From positions 2,542,001-2,606,000 of the forward strand of contig NZ_JACHBQ010000001.1 in NCBI RefSeq assembly GCF_014200405.1: DNA of 64,000 nucleotides, written 5' to 3'. Source of the DNA: Cryobacterium roopkundense (lineage in GTDB: Bacteria > Actinomycetota > Actinomycetes > Actinomycetales > Microbacteriaceae). Every line of letters starts with the position of its first letter. Position 1 is the stretch's first letter. A program made the translations under genes and the position numbers. Below, in pieces: positions 36,202 through 45,924 of the stretch. A model generated the notes under the pieces. That model had not been told where the DNA came from and did no database searches. It saw nothing but the letters and a program-made list of their open reading frames with translations.

Positions 36202-37145
36202 CGGCGTGCCCTCGCTTGGGGATCAAGTGCATCTCGAACGACGTCGCCGAGCATGAGGAAGGCGAGCACGGTCACCGACAGCGCTGCTGCCGGGTACATG
36301 AGCACCTGGGGGGCCGTACGGATGCTGGTCTGCGCCTGGCTGATGTCGTTGCCCCAGCTCATGACGTTCGGGTCGAGGCCAATGCCGAGGAAGGACAGCG
36401 TGGCCTCGGCGACGATGAACGTTCCGAGAGAGATCGTCGCCACCACGATCACGGGTGCGATGGCGTTGGGCACGACGTGACGCAGCAGAATCTTGAACTT
36501 GGACACACCGAGGGCAACGGACGCCGTGACGTAGTCAGAGTTCCGTGCGCTCAGCACTGCGCCACGCATGATGCGCGCCACCTGCGGCCAGGCAAAGATC
36601 GACATCACGAGCGCGATGGTGACCGGGGTGCGTTCCGGCAAGACCGACAGCAGCACGATAGCGCCGAGTACGGTCGGCACCGCGAAGAAGATGTCTCCGA
36701 CCCGGGAAACGACGGCGTCAAGAAAGCCGCCGTAGTAGCCGGCCAGTGCGCCGATGATGATGCCCGTCACGGTCACGAGGATCGTGGCGAGCAGGCCGAC
36801 GATGACGGAGGCCTGGGCACCGAAAATCACCCTGGCGTACACGTCACAGCCTTGGCGAGTGAAACCGAACGGGTGACCGGCCTCCGGCTCGCCGTTGCTG
36901 TTGCCAAGAAGGCAGTCAGTCGGTGACGCCGACGAAAACAGTCCCGGTAGGAAGGCGACGGCCAGAATCAGCACGATCAGCACGGAGGAAATCCAGAACG
37001 TCGGTCGACGCCGCATGGAATCCCACGCATCCGACCATGTGCTGCGGGCCTTCTGCGTTTCGTCCAGCCGGTCGACGGCCGCGATCGGGGTGTCTTCGAG
37101 GGCGGCCACGTAGTGCGGCTGCGCCTCCAAATTGTTACTTGGCAT
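36198..37145 (-). CDS. Oligopeptide ABC importer permease, DppC-like (third system)
   Basis: A 315-residue permease of normal length with about six helices. The external loop holds HPFGFTRQGCDVYARVIFGA, the counterpart of the DppC GTDxxGRD region, and the EAA loop is DYVTASVALGVSKFKILLRH. It overlaps the DppB-like gene upstream by 11 bases and the ATPase downstream by four. Family knowledge predicts dipeptide or oligopeptide import; the ligand is unknown. Confidence 0.9.
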   Translation of the reverse strand: MPSNNLEAQPHYVAALEDTPIAAVDRLDETQKARSTWSDAWDSMRRRPTFWISSVLIVLILAVAFLPGLFSSASPTDCLLGNSNGEPEAGHPFGFTRQGCDVYARVIFGAQASVIVGLLATILVTVTGIIIGALAGYYGGFLDAVVSRVGDIFFAVPTVLGAIVLLSVLPERTPVTIALVMSIFAWPQVARIMRGAVLSARNSDYVTASVALGVSKFKILLRHVVPNAIAPVIVVATISLGTFIVAEATLSFLGIGLDPNVMSWGNDISQAQTSIRTAPQVLMYPAAALSVTVLAFLMLGDVVRDALDPQARARR

Positions 37146-38064
37146 AGCGAATCCTCGGGTCCAGGGCTGCGTAAAGCAGGTCCACGAGCAGGTTGGCCAG
37201 CACGAAGATCACGACCATCACGGCGATGAACGACACCACTGTCGGTCCTTCACCGAGCTTGATCGCGTCGTAGACGGTGCCGCCCACTCCGTTGATGTTG
37301 AAGATGCCCTCGGTGACGATGGCACCTACCATGAGAGACCCGATGTCGACGCCCAGAAAGGTGACGACGGGCACGAGCGAGTTGCGCAAAACATGCACGC
37401 TCACGACGCGCGGCCGGGACAGCCCCTTTGCTGTCGCCGTACGAACGAAGTCCGCGTTCAGGTTGTCTGACACGCTCGCCCGGGTGAGACGCACGATGTA
37501 CGCGAACGACACGGAAGCCAGCACGAGAGCCGGCAGGATCAGCTCATCGAGCGGCGCTGCTCCACTGACCGTCGTGCGCGCCCACCCGAGTTGGATGCCG
37601 AACACGAATTGGAGTACGAAGCCGATCACGAAGGTCGGCACGCTGATCAGCAGCAGGCTGACCACGAGAGCGCTGGCGTCGAAGAGCTTGCCCTTGCGGA
37701 GTCCGGCAACGAGGCCCACCAGAATGCCTGCGACGGCTTCGAAGAACAGGGCCAACATGGCGAGACGGAAGGTGATGGGGAAGGCCGACGCCATCACGTC
37801 GGACACCGAACGGCCCGAGAATGTGGTCCCCAGGTCGCCCTGGAAGAAGTTGCCGATGTAAATGAAGTACTGAACGATCAGAGGCTTGTCGAGGTTGTAC
37901 TCGGCACGAAGCTGGGCGATGACGCCCGGCGAGACCGGTCGGTCACCGAACAGGGCGGCGATGGGATCCCCGGGAAGGGAAAAAACCATGAAGTAGATCA
38001 GGAAGGTGGCTCCGAAAAAAACCGGGATCATCTGAAGAAGACGTTTACCGGTGTACCAGAGCAT
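37135..38064 (-). CDS. Oligopeptide ABC importer permease, DppB-like (third system)
   Basis: A 309-residue permease of the usual DppB length, in contrast to the 510-residue versions of the other two importers. EAA loop: DFVRTATAKGLSRPRVVSVH. I start at ATG 38064 (MLWYTGKRLLQMIPVFFG), two bases after GGGAACC, since DppB proteins begin with this helix; the in-frame codon at 38133 lies in the intergenic stem-loop region. Confidence 0.9.
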   Translation of the reverse strand: MLWYTGKRLLQMIPVFFGATFLIYFMVFSLPGDPIAALFGDRPVSPGVIAQLRAEYNLDKPLIVQYFIYIGNFFQGDLGTTFSGRSVSDVMASAFPITFRLAMLALFFEAVAGILVGLVAGLRKGKLFDASALVVSLLLISVPTFVIGFVLQFVFGIQLGWARTTVSGAAPLDELILPALVLASVSFAYIVRLTRASVSDNLNADFVRTATAKGLSRPRVVSVHVLRNSLVPVVTFLGVDIGSLMVGAIVTEGIFNINGVGGTVYDAIKLGEGPTVVSFIAVMVVIFVLANLLVDLLYAALDPRIRYAK

Positions 38065-38138
38065 CAGGTTCCCACAATGGAACGTATATGCATGAACATC
38101 ACAATCACTTAGAGAGAGAAAAAGTCTAACCAACCAAA

Positions 38139-38164
38139 TACCCGGGGGCTCACGCCCCCGGGTA
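38139..38164 (-). terminator. Intercistronic stem-loop between binding protein and permeases (third system)
   Basis: TACCCGGGGGC (38139-38149) pairs exactly with GCCCCCGGGTA (38154-38164) around a four-base loop, 32 bases past the binding-protein stop. It is the third stem-loop at this position in the window. Confidence 0.8.
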
Positions 38165-38196
38165 CTTGAACATTAGGTAATTCTTACGGCTGCTAC

Positions 38197-39876
38197 TTAG
38201 TTCTTGGTGATCTCGTGGTACAGCGGCACGGAGTCCCAACCGAATTCGACGTTGCTGACGGTGTCAGCGTTCCACACCGCGGTGACGTTCGAGTACCACA
38301 GCGGGATGGTCGGGAGGTCCTTGAGCAGAACTTCCTGAGCGGCGACGTACTTGGCCGTGGCGTCGTCGACGCTCGACGCGGCAGCGCCTTCCTTTAGCAG
38401 GCCGTCGAACTCTTCGCTGCTGTAGCCTTCGTAGTTCGATCCGGCACCGGTCTGGTACAGCGGGGCGAGGAAGTTGTACATCGACGGGTAGTCTGCCTGC
38501 CAGCCGGCGCGGGTTGCCCCGGTCAGCGTTCCGGCGGAGCGGTCATCGAGTGCAGCTGCGAAGGTCGGGTACGGCTTACCGACTGCTTCGATGCCGAGCG
38601 TGTTCTTGACGCTGTTGACAACGGCGTCGACCCAGGCCTGGTGGCCACCATCGGAGTTGTACGCGATGTCGAAGGTACCCGTGTACGGGGAGATCGCATC
38701 GGCTTCAGCCCACTTGGCAACGGCTTCTTCGGGGTTGTAGTCGAGAACCTCTGAGCCCTCGAGGGAATCGGAGTAGCCGTCGATCACCGGGGAGGTGAAG
38801 TCGGTGGCCGGGGTACGGGTGCCCTGGAAGATGACATCGGTGATCTCGGCACGGTCGATGGCCATCGAGATGGCAGCACGACGCAGCTCGCCTTCCTCGC
38901 CACTCCAGTGTTCGAGGTAGTACGGCATGTTGAATGCCTGGAAGATCGCGGCCGGATCGTTGACGTTGCTGTCCGGGAAATCGGTCTTGTAGGTCGCGAA
39001 AGCGGAGTCCGGCACGGCGTCGAGAACGTCGAGGTCGCCGCCCTGCACGGCGGCGTAGGCGCCATCCTGCGAGGCGAAGAAGATGATGTTCAGTCCGTCG
39101 TTGGCCGGCGTGCGCACACCTGCGTAGTCCGGGTTCGTCACGAGGTCGATCTGAACGTCGTGCTGCCAGGCGCCCTCACTCGCGAGCTCATAGGGACCGT
39201 TGCCGATCGGGTTCTCGCCGAATGCGGCCATATCCTCGTACGCGACGGTCGGCAGCGGCGAGAAGGCAGTATAGCCGAGGCGAAGCGGGTAGTCTGCCTC
39301 GGCGGCGGCGAGCTCGACCGTGAAGGTCGTGTCGTCGATGACCGTCAGTCCGCTCATGGACTCGGCGAGCGGGTCGCCGACCTGAAGCACGTTGCCGTCT
39401 TCGTCGACGGCTCCGGTCGGGTCGTCCATGGTGTTCTGCACGTCGGAGTAGCCGACGATGTTGTCGAAAAAGTACGACGTGGACTGCGCGTTGTCGTACA
39501 GCGCACCGTAGTTCCACGCGTCCACGAAGGACTGCGCCGTGACGGCCTCATCGTTGGTGAACTTCCAGCCGTCGTTCAGCGTCACGGTCCAGGTCGTGGC
39601 GTCATCGGACTCGATCGACTGCGCGACCTCGTTCTCGATCTCGCCCGTTGCACTATAGGAAACCAGTCCGGCGAAGATCGATGTGATGATCTTGCCACCA
39701 CCGACCTCGGTGGTGTTGGTCGGGATGAGCGGCATCTGCGGCTCGTTACCGTTGGTCGTGATGATTCCGCCACCGGCTGTGCCTGCATCGTTGGATGCAC
39801 CCGAGCAGCCGGAAAGCGTCAGCGCTCCCACGGCGGCAATGGCGATCGCGACGACGCCAAGTCTCTTGATTCTCAA
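38197..39876 (-). CDS. Oligopeptide-binding lipoprotein, solute-binding family 5 (third system)
   Basis: A 559-residue surface lipoprotein with signal IKRLGVVAIAIAAVGALTLSGC and lipidated Cys, then an SBP_bac_5 domain (for example WTVTLNDGWKFTNDEAVTAQ). I start at TTG 39876, four bases after GGAGG; the in-frame codon at 39960 would add 28 unrelated residues. It is the first gene of the third importer operon and the third binding protein here with a TTG start behind a strong ribosome binding site. Confidence 0.88.
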   Translation of the reverse strand: MRIKRLGVVAIAIAAVGALTLSGCSGASNDAGTAGGGIITTNGNEPQMPLIPTNTTEVGGGKIITSIFAGLVSYSATGEIENEVAQSIESDDATTWTVTLNDGWKFTNDEAVTAQSFVDAWNYGALYDNAQSTSYFFDNIVGYSDVQNTMDDPTGAVDEDGNVLQVGDPLAESMSGLTVIDDTTFTVELAAAEADYPLRLGYTAFSPLPTVAYEDMAAFGENPIGNGPYELASEGAWQHDVQIDLVTNPDYAGVRTPANDGLNIIFFASQDGAYAAVQGGDLDVLDAVPDSAFATYKTDFPDSNVNDPAAIFQAFNMPYYLEHWSGEEGELRRAAISMAIDRAEITDVIFQGTRTPATDFTSPVIDGYSDSLEGSEVLDYNPEEAVAKWAEADAISPYTGTFDIAYNSDGGHQAWVDAVVNSVKNTLGIEAVGKPYPTFAAALDDRSAGTLTGATRAGWQADYPSMYNFLAPLYQTGAGSNYEGYSSEEFDGLLKEGAAASSVDDATAKYVAAQEVLLKDLPTIPLWYSNVTAVWNADTVSNVEFGWDSVPLYHEITKN

Positions 39877-39914
39877 TTTTCCTCCAGTGAAAAGGTGAAC
39901 GCCGGGCGCAGTTT

Positions 39915-39994
39915 GTAACGGCACCGGCGTACTCGTTAGTTTCGACACTAATTGGGGCATTGACCAAACCCGCCATCGGTGTCGTAACCGTTAC
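39915..39994. promoter_or_regulatory. Palindromes upstream of the third binding-protein gene
   Basis: GTAAC at 39915-39919, the palindrome TTAGT-TTCGAC-ACTAA at 39936-39951 and the palindrome GTAAC-C-GTTAC at 39984-39994 lie in the 267-base gap between the binding-protein gene and the CPBP gene. They could be operator sites. The remainder of the gap (to 40143) is relatively AT-rich and presumably contains both promoters. Confidence 0.4.
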
Positions 39995-40143
39995 CTACGC
40001 GAAACAATTGGCGCAGGTAATCTGCGTGAAATCGGCCGATCTTATGCAATTTGTGCAAGAAACGACTCTTTTAGAACAATCTCTTCACGTCATGCCCGTT
40101 GTACTGCCGCATGCTGTGACCCTGACACTGGCATTATGGGTTC

Positions 40144-40923
40144 ATGATCGAATCATCCGGCGGCCTGCGGAAAGCCCGCGTGTATTGGGAGGTCGGCATT
40201 GTTCTCGGGCTCTCGCTCGGCGCATCCGCTGTGTATTCGGTCGTGTCCATCGTTGCTCGGCTCACCGACACCACTCCACTCGCCGACCAGTCGGCGACGC
40301 TCAACGGCTCGCAGTCACCGCGGGAATGGCTCGACTTCACGTACCAGTTTCTGGGCATCGGATTCGGGCTGGTGGCCGTCGCCCTCGTGCTGTACCTGCT
40401 CTGGCTTCCCGGTACCAATCCCTTCCGGCTGATCGGCTTCGACCTCACCCAGCCGGGCAGGGACCTGCGGCGCGGTCTGGGGCTGTTACTCGTGATCGGC
40501 ATCCCGGGGCTCGCGCTCTACCTCGCCGGTCGGGCCTTCGGCTTCACCGTTGCCGTCGTTCCCGCGCCCATCGACACCTTCTGGTGGACCATTCCGATTC
40601 TGGTCTTTTCGGCACTGCGCAGCGCCCTCGTGGAGGAGATCATCGTGGTGGGCTACCTGTTCACCAGGCTGCGCCAGCTCGGCTGGTCGACCTGGACGAT
40701 CATTCTCTCCTCGGCCGTGCTGCGCGGCAGTTACCACCTGTACCAGGGCATCGGCCCGTTCTTCGGCAATGTCGCGATGGGTGTCGTCTTCGGCTGGTGC
40801 TACAACCGCTGGGGCCGCACGATGCCCCTGGTGATCACGCACTGGCTGCTCGACATTCTGTCGTTCGTCGGCTATCCCCTCGCGCTCGCCTGGTGGCCGG
40901 GGCTGCTCGCCCCGGCCAACTGA
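40144..40923 (+). CDS. CPBP-family intramembrane metalloprotease homologue
   Basis: A 259-residue protein with about seven or eight membrane helices and the CPBP (Abi) core in its C-terminal half. Motif 1 is EEIIVVGYLFTRLRQLGW, with the two glutamates present but Val in place of the usual Arg, a variant I recall from other actinobacterial members. Motif 2 has His in RGSYHLYQGIG, and a third candidate ligand is His in ITHWLLD. Relatives cleave membrane or prenylated proteins; the substrate here is unknown. It stands alone between the importer and the gcv operon. Confidence 0.85.
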   Translation: MIESSGGLRKARVYWEVGIVLGLSLGASAVYSVVSIVARLTDTTPLADQSATLNGSQSPREWLDFTYQFLGIGFGLVAVALVLYLLWLPGTNPFRLIGFDLTQPGRDLRRGLGLLLVIGIPGLALYLAGRAFGFTVAVVPAPIDTFWWTIPILVFSALRSALVEEIIVVGYLFTRLRQLGWSTWTIILSSAVLRGSYHLYQGIGPFFGNVAMGVVFGWCYNRWGRTMPLVITHWLLDILSFVGYPLALAWWPGLLAPAN

Positions 40924-40943
40924 ATTAACTCAGAGCGCACAAG

Positions 40944-40990
40944 TCGAGACCACGCAAGCCGGGTCTAAGAGTCGGCTTGCGTGGTCTCGA
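40944..40990. terminator. Long hairpin between the CPBP gene and gcvP
   Basis: TCGAGACCACGCAAGCC (40944-40960) pairs over 17 bases with GGCTTGCGTGGTCTCGA (40974-40990). It lies between convergent genes and probably serves both. The right arm merges into the dispersed repeat at 40983. Confidence 0.75.
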
Positions 40991-41023
40991 TACGCGCGCC
41001 AGCGCGCATTACTCGACCAGCGG
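40983..41023. repeat. Dispersed intergenic repeat GGTCTCGATACGC...ACTCGACCAGCGG
   Basis: The element has an internal inverted repeat (GCGCGCC-A-GCGCGC-like) between the outer motifs GGTCTCGATA and TACTCGACCAGCGG. A degenerate copy is at 427-462. It sits immediately before the gcvP stop at 41044. Confidence 0.65.
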
Positions 41024-41043
41024 GATGGGCGCGAGGCGCCGGG

Positions 41044-43992
41044 CTACTCCTCGAAGGCCTCGGGTGGTGGGCAGGCGCACACGAGGTTGCGGTCCCCGTA
41101 GGCATTGTCGATGCGGCGGACCGGCGGCCAGTACTTGTGGCTAACCAGGGAGCGCAGCGGGTACACGGCGGTAGCACGGTCGTAGGCATGTTCCCACTCC
41201 CCCTCGATCACCGCTTGCGCGGTGTGCGGGGCGTTGTGCAGCGGGTTGTCGTCGGCCGGCCAGACACCGGCGGCGACGGCATCCGCTTCCGCGTGGATGG
41301 CCAGCATCGCGTCGATGAAGCGGTCGATCTCCCCAAGGTCTTCGCTTTCGGTGGGCTCGACCATGAGCGTTCCCGCCACCGGGAAGCTCATCGTGGGCGA
41401 GTGGAAGCCGTAGTCGATGAGGCGCTTGGCCACGTCGTCCACGGTCACCCCTGTTGCCGCGGTTAACGGACGCAGGTCGAGGATGCACTCGTGCGCCACA
41501 AGACCGTTGTCGCCTGAATAGAGCAGTGGGAAGGCGCCCGAGAGCCGCTTGGCCACGTAGTTGGCTGCGAGAACGGCCGCGCCGGTGGCCTGCCTGAGGC
41601 CGTCGGCGCCCATCATGCGCACGTAGGACCAGGAGATGGGCAGGATGCTCGGGCTGCCGTAGGGCGCGGCCGAGACCGGCCCGCCCTCGTGACGAACCGT
41701 GCCCGGCGTGCCGTCTGCGGCGAGCAGGTAGTGCTCGTCGCTCTGGGCAAGCGGATGTCCAGGGAGGAACGGTGCCAAGTGGGCCTTGGCCGCCACCGGG
41801 CCGACGCCCGGTCCGCCGCCGCCGTGCGGGATACAGAACGTCTTGTGCAGGTTGAGGTGCGACACGTCGCCGCCGAAGTCGCCGTAGCGAGCGAAACCGA
41901 GCAGGGCGTTCAGGTTGGCACCGTCGACGTACACCTGTCCGCCGGCGTCGTGCACGGCGCGACAGATGGTCGCGACCTCGTGCTCGTACACACCGTGGGT
42001 GGACGGGTAGGTGATCATGAGCGCGGAGAGGTCGTCGGCGTGCTCGGCGATCTTGGTGTGCAGGTCGTCGAGGTCCACGTTGCCGAGGTCGTCACACGCC
42101 ACCACGACAACACGCATGCCGGCGAGGGCAGCGGATGCTGCGTTGGTGCCGTGGGCGCTCGACGGGATCAGGCACACCGTGCGTGCACCCTCGCCGCGTG
42201 AGCCGTGGTAGGCGCTGATCGCGAGGAGCCCGGCGAGTTCGCCCTGGCTGCCGGCGTTCGGCTGAAGCGACACTGACTCGTAACCCGTGACGTCGCTCAG
42301 CCAGGTTTCGAGCTGGCGAACGAGCTGCAGGTAGCCCTCCACGTCGGCGCGCGGCGCGAAGGGGTGCAGCCCGGCGAACTCGGGCCAGCTCACGGCCTCC
42401 ATCTCGCTCGCGGCGTTGAGCTTCATGGTGCAGGAACCCAGCGGGATCATGCCGCGGTCAAGCGCGTAGTCAGCGTCGGCGAGGCGCTTCAGGTAGCGCA
42501 TCATGCTCGTCTCCGAGCGGTGCGTGTTGAAGACAGGGTGCTCGAGGTACGGGCTCGTGCGCGCCAGCTCGGCGGGCAGTCCCTCGGTGGCCACATCGAA
42601 GTCCACGTGCCCGAAGGCATCGCTGCCGCCGAACGCCTGCACGATGTGCCCGAGGTCGGCGAGAGTCGTCGTCTCGTCGACCGACAGACCCACGGTGTCG
42701 GCGTCGACGAGGCGCAGGTTGTAGCCGCCGTTCGCGGCGCGGTCCACGAGAGTCGCGGCGGTTCCGGGTGCGGACACCTGGATGGTGTCGAAGAAGCTGT
42801 CGCTCACGGCGGGGAAGCCGGCGGCGCCGAGCGCGGCGGCCAACTGGCCCGCGCGCTCGTGCACTTGGGCGGCGATCGCTTTCAGGCCCTCAGGCCCGTG
42901 GTACACGGCGTACATTCCGGCCATCACGGCGAGGAGCACCTGCGCGGTGCAGATGTTGGACGTCGCCTTGTCACGGCGGATGTGTTGCTCGCGCACCTGC
43001 AGCGCGAGACGGTAGGCGGGGTGGCCAGTGGCGTCGACGCTCACGCCCACAAGCCGCCCGGGCAGCTGTCGCTCGAGTCCCTTGCGCACGGCCATGTAGC
43101 CGGCGTGCGGGCCTCCGAAGCCCATCGGCACACCGAAGCGCTGGCTCGTGCCTACGGCCACGTCGGCGCCGAGATCGCCCGGCGAGGCGATCAGCGTCAG
43201 GGCGAGCAGGTCGGCGGCCACGACGGCGAGGGCCTTCTGCTCGTGGGCGAGGGCGATCACGCCCGCCGGGTTCCAGATCCGACCGGATGCCGCGGGGTAC
43301 TGCACGAAGATACCGAAGTACTCCCCCAGCTCGGCCGCGGTGGTCTCCTCGTTCAGGGGCAGCACGGCGAGCTCGATGCCGAGCGCGTGCGCCCGGTTCG
43401 CGAGCAGCGCATGGGTCTGCGGCAGGGCGTCGGCGTCCACGATGAAGCGGCGGCTGGCGCCCTTCGAGGCGCGGCGGGCGAGGAGCATGCCCTCCACGAC
43501 GGCGGTGGACTCGTCGAGCATCGAGGCATTTGCGGTGTTCAGCCCGGTGAGGTCGGCGATCATCGTCTGGAAGTTGATGAGCGCCTCGAGGCGACCCTGG
43601 GAGATCTCGGGCTGGTAAGGAGTGTAGGCCGTGTACCAGCTGGGGTTTTCGAACACATTGCGCTTGATCACGGCGGGCGTGAACGTGTCGTAGTAGCCGA
43701 GTCCGATCATCGACCGCTTCACTGTATTGCGGGCGGCGAGCAGCCGAAGCTCGGCGATGGCTTCCGGCTCCGTCGCGGCAGGAGGGAGGGCGTTGTCGCC
43801 CTCGGTGCGGAAGAGGTCTGAGTGGATCGCGCCCGGAATGGCCGCGGCCACGAGGTCTTCGACGCTGTCGTAGCCGAGGGTGGCGAGCATGTGCGCCTGC
43901 GCGGGCGCATCCGTTCCGATGTGGCGCTGGGCAAACGCCGGCGAGCCGGACGTCTGCTGCGTGGAACTGTCTTTCACGATGAGAGTCTCCAT
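41044..43992 (-). CDS. gcvP: Glycine dehydrogenase (decarboxylating), P protein
   Basis: The 982-residue single-chain P protein decarboxylates glycine and passes the aminomethyl group to lipoyl-GcvH. The PLP lysine lies in [18 protein letters not shown] in the C-terminal half. The N-terminus shows the family pattern FAQRHIGTD. The C-terminal half also has [20 protein letters not shown]. It is the last gene of gcvT-gcvH-gcvP; the ATG at 43992 is three bases after the gcvH stop, with a GTG at 43977 as an alternative start. Confidence 0.94.
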   Translation of the reverse strand: METLIVKDSSTQQTSGSPAFAQRHIGTDAPAQAHMLATLGYDSVEDLVAAAIPGAIHSDLFRTEGDNALPPAATEPEAIAELRLLAARNTVKRSMIGLGYYDTFTPAVIKRNVFENPSWYTAYTPYQPEISQGRLEALINFQTMIADLTGLNTANASMLDESTAVVEGMLLARRASKGASRRFIVDADALPQTHALLANRAHALGIELAVLPLNEETTAAELGEYFGIFVQYPAASGRIWNPAGVIALAHEQKALAVVAADLLALTLIASPGDLGADVAVGTSQRFGVPMGFGGPHAGYMAVRKGLERQLPGRLVGVSVDATGHPAYRLALQVREQHIRRDKATSNICTAQVLLAVMAGMYAVYHGPEGLKAIAAQVHERAGQLAAALGAAGFPAVSDSFFDTIQVSAPGTAATLVDRAANGGYNLRLVDADTVGLSVDETTTLADLGHIVQAFGGSDAFGHVDFDVATEGLPAELARTSPYLEHPVFNTHRSETSMMRYLKRLADADYALDRGMIPLGSCTMKLNAASEMEAVSWPEFAGLHPFAPRADVEGYLQLVRQLETWLSDVTGYESVSLQPNAGSQGELAGLLAISAYHGSRGEGARTVCLIPSSAHGTNAASAALAGMRVVVVACDDLGNVDLDDLHTKIAEHADDLSALMITYPSTHGVYEHEVATICRAVHDAGGQVYVDGANLNALLGFARYGDFGGDVSHLNLHKTFCIPHGGGGPGVGPVAAKAHLAPFLPGHPLAQSDEHYLLAADGTPGTVRHEGGPVSAAPYGSPSILPISWSYVRMMGADGLRQATGAAVLAANYVAKRLSGAFPLLYSGDNGLVAHECILDLRPLTAATGVTVDDVAKRLIDYGFHSPTMSFPVAGTLMVEPTESEDLGEIDRFIDAMLAIHAEADAVAAGVWPADDNPLHNAPHTAQAVIEGEWEHAYDRATAVYPLRSLVSHKYWPPVRRIDNAYGDRNLVCACPPPEAFEE

Positions 43993-43995
43993 GGA

Positions 43996-44367
43996 TTATT
44001 CGCCGGTAAGGGCGGAGTACTCCGCGAAGGTGAGGAGAGGGGGCAGCTCCGTGAACGTGATCTTGAGCAACCACCCCTCGCCGAACGGGTCGCTGTTGAC
44101 GAGCTCAGGGGCGTCGACCACGGCGGAGTTGACGGCCGTGACGGTGCCGTTGACCGGGGCGAACAGCTCTCCGACGGACTTGGTGGACTCGATCTCGCCC
44201 ACGACGGTTCCGCTGGTGACGGCGCTGCCCACGTCGGGGAGTTCGACGAAGACCACGTCACCGAGCTTCTCGGCGGCGTAATCGCTGATGCCGACGGTGG
44301 CGATGTCGCCCTCGACGAGCACCCACTCGTGCTCGGCGGTGTACTGGAGTTCGGATTTGTCAGTCAT
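43996..44367 (-). CDS. gcvH: Glycine cleavage system H protein
   Basis: A 123-residue carrier protein that shuttles the aminomethyl group on a lipoyl arm between P, T and L proteins. The lipoylation site is Lys63 in [18 protein letters not shown], the family signature. It lies 26 bases after gcvT in the riboswitch-controlled operon and just ahead of gcvP. Confidence 0.94.
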   Translation of the reverse strand: MTDKSELQYTAEHEWVLVEGDIATVGISDYAAEKLGDVVFVELPDVGSAVTSGTVVGEIESTKSVGELFAPVNGTVTAVNSAVVDAPELVNSDPFGEGWLLKITFTELPPLLTFAEYSALTGE

Positions 44368-44393
44368 GGGAAACCTTTCGAAGAGAGAAGGAA

Positions 44394-45530
44394 CTACTTC
44401 TTGCGCGAGTAAAAGGGGAGAGAGGCGACGGTGGCGGGAATGCGGGTGCCCCGCACGTCCATGTAGACCTCTGTGCCGAGACGGGCCAAGGCAGGCGTGA
44501 CGTAGGCCATGGCAATGGGATAACCGAGGGTCGGCGAGAGGGCACCGCTGGTGATTTCGCCCGCTGGTTCGGTCGCATCCGTGCTGGAGTAGATACCGTA
44601 GCCGGCGCGGCCGGCCCGCTTGCCCTGCGCGATCAGGCCGACGAGCACTGGCGCCGTGGCGCTCGGGCCTTCCTCGCTCGCGGCCCGGCCGATGAAGTCG
44701 GTGTCTTTCGCGAGGTTAACGACGCGACCGAGTCCGGCCTGGGCCGGAAAGGTGCTGAGGCTGAGCTCGTGGCCGTACAGCGGCATGCCGGCCTCGAGTC
44801 GAAGCGTGTCGCGGCTTGCGAGCCCGGCGGGCACGAGACCGTGCGCCTCTCCGGCGGAGACGATGGCCTCCCAGAGCGCGAGCGCCTGGGCTACCGGCAC
44901 GTACACCTCGAAGCCGTCTTCGCCCGTGTAACCGGTGCGAGCGATGAACAGCGATGTTCCGTTAAATGCGCCGTTCATTGCCCGGTAGTAACGCAGGGTG
45001 ATCATGTCGCCGCCGGCCGCGAAGCCCGCGGTTTTGTTGAGGATCGTGCGGGCGTTCGGCCCCTGCACCGCGATGAGCGCCACGTCGTCGCTCTCATCGA
45101 CGACTGTCACGTCGAAGCGAGCCGCGCGGGCCTGCATTGCTGCGACGGCCGGGAATCTGTTTCCGGCGTTGGCGACAACCAGGTACTCGGCGTCGCCGAG
45201 GCGGTACACGACGACGTCGTCGATGATGCCGCCTGCCTCGTTGAGCAGCAGGCTGTACTTGGCCTGCATCAGGGCGATGGCGGAGAGCTGACCGGCGAAG
45301 GCGTAGTCGAGGTACGTTCCGGCATCGGGGCCGGTGACGCGGATCTCCGCCATGTGGGAGAGATCGAAGATGCCGGCGGTGGTGCGCACAGCGTGGTGCT
45401 CGGCGAGATCGCTCGAATACCGCACGGGCATTTGCCAACCGGCAAAGTCGGTGAAGCTGGCGCCGAGTTCGACGTGAGCCTGGTGCAGGGGTGAGAATCG
45501 CGCTTCCGCGTGGGGGTCGACCGAGGTCAT
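44394..45530 (-). CDS. gcvT: Glycine cleavage system aminomethyltransferase, T protein
   Basis: The 378-residue T protein transfers the methylene group from GcvH to tetrahydrofolate, releasing ammonia. The N-terminus has the typical [13 protein letters not shown] and [19 protein letters not shown]; the folate-binding and C-terminal barrel regions follow ([14 protein letters not shown]). ATG 45530 is preceded by GGAGA six bases upstream. It is the first gene downstream of the tandem glycine riboswitch. Confidence 0.93.
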   Translation of the reverse strand: MTSVDPHAEARFSPLHQAHVELGASFTDFAGWQMPVRYSSDLAEHHAVRTTAGIFDLSHMAEIRVTGPDAGTYLDYAFAGQLSAIALMQAKYSLLLNEAGGIIDDVVVYRLGDAEYLVVANAGNRFPAVAAMQARAARFDVTVVDESDDVALIAVQGPNARTILNKTAGFAAGGDMITLRYYRAMNGAFNGTSLFIARTGYTGEDGFEVYVPVAQALALWEAIVSAGEAHGLVPAGLASRDTLRLEAGMPLYGHELSLSTFPAQAGLGRVVNLAKDTDFIGRAASEEGPSATAPVLVGLIAQGKRAGRAGYGIYSSTDATEPAGEITSGALSPTLGYPIAMAYVTPALARLGTEVYMDVRGTRIPATVASLPFYSRKK

Positions 45531-45597
45531 GAGTTCTCCGGGACAAGCCGGCCGAAGCCGAACGAGAGCACCGAGGCTCGGTTGAGCCTCGTGGGAA

Positions 45598-45803
45598 CTC
45601 CCCCTCTGTCGTCTTAAAGCCTGAGAGCTTCACCATGCCGGCGGGGCATGACTTTCACCTTGGGCGGAACTGACGGCGTATCGCTTCGCTCAATTCACTT
45701 TTCAGAGTGGCCAGTTCGATGCGGTACGCGTACCTGAGAGATTGTCGGGGAGGATTGCTCCTTCGGTGTTCGCTCGTCTTGCGACGTCGAACTCTCCCGC
45801 ATC
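45598..45803 (-). promoter_or_regulatory. Tandem glycine riboswitch upstream of gcvT
   Basis: On the minus strand two glycine-aptamer-like blocks are seen. The first runs from GCGGGAGAGTT through ACACCGAAGGAGCAAT to ATCTCTCAGGT (about 45800-45735). The second has GCCCAAGGTGAAAGTC and AGCTCTCAGGCTTTAAGACG, ending in GACAGAGGGGGA (about 45665-45598). These match the conserved cores of type I and II glycine aptamers. A further hairpin, CGAGGCTC/GAGCCTCG at 45572-45591, may be part of the expression platform; it has no T-run. Glycine binding usually turns gcv operons on. Confidence 0.88.
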
Positions 45804-45881
45804 GACCTTGATGGCCCAGTATTCAATTCTGGATGTTGTAAACAAGCCTAGCGCCCACGCCCTCACGGACGCGACCGATGA

Positions 45882-45887
45882 TAATAT
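45882..45887 (+). promoter_or_regulatory. Candidate -10 box of the membrane-protein gene
   Basis: TAATAT predicts a transcription start near 45894 and a leader of about 30 bases before the ATG at 45925. The 394-base stretch between gcvT and this gene is otherwise occupied by the riboswitch and its promoter region. Confidence 0.5.
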
Positions 45888-45924
45888 TCGCGCGACAGAC
45901 GCCCCAGGTGACGGAGGCATTCCT

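Noticed and set aside
42364..43821. 485-codon plus-strand frame opposite gcvP
   Set aside because: gcvP is certain. The frame is a by-product of codon bias.
44394..45803. Second regulatory RNA (for example T-box) before gcvT
   Set aside because: All conserved blocks upstream of gcvT fit the tandem glycine aptamers. No T-box or other signature was seen.
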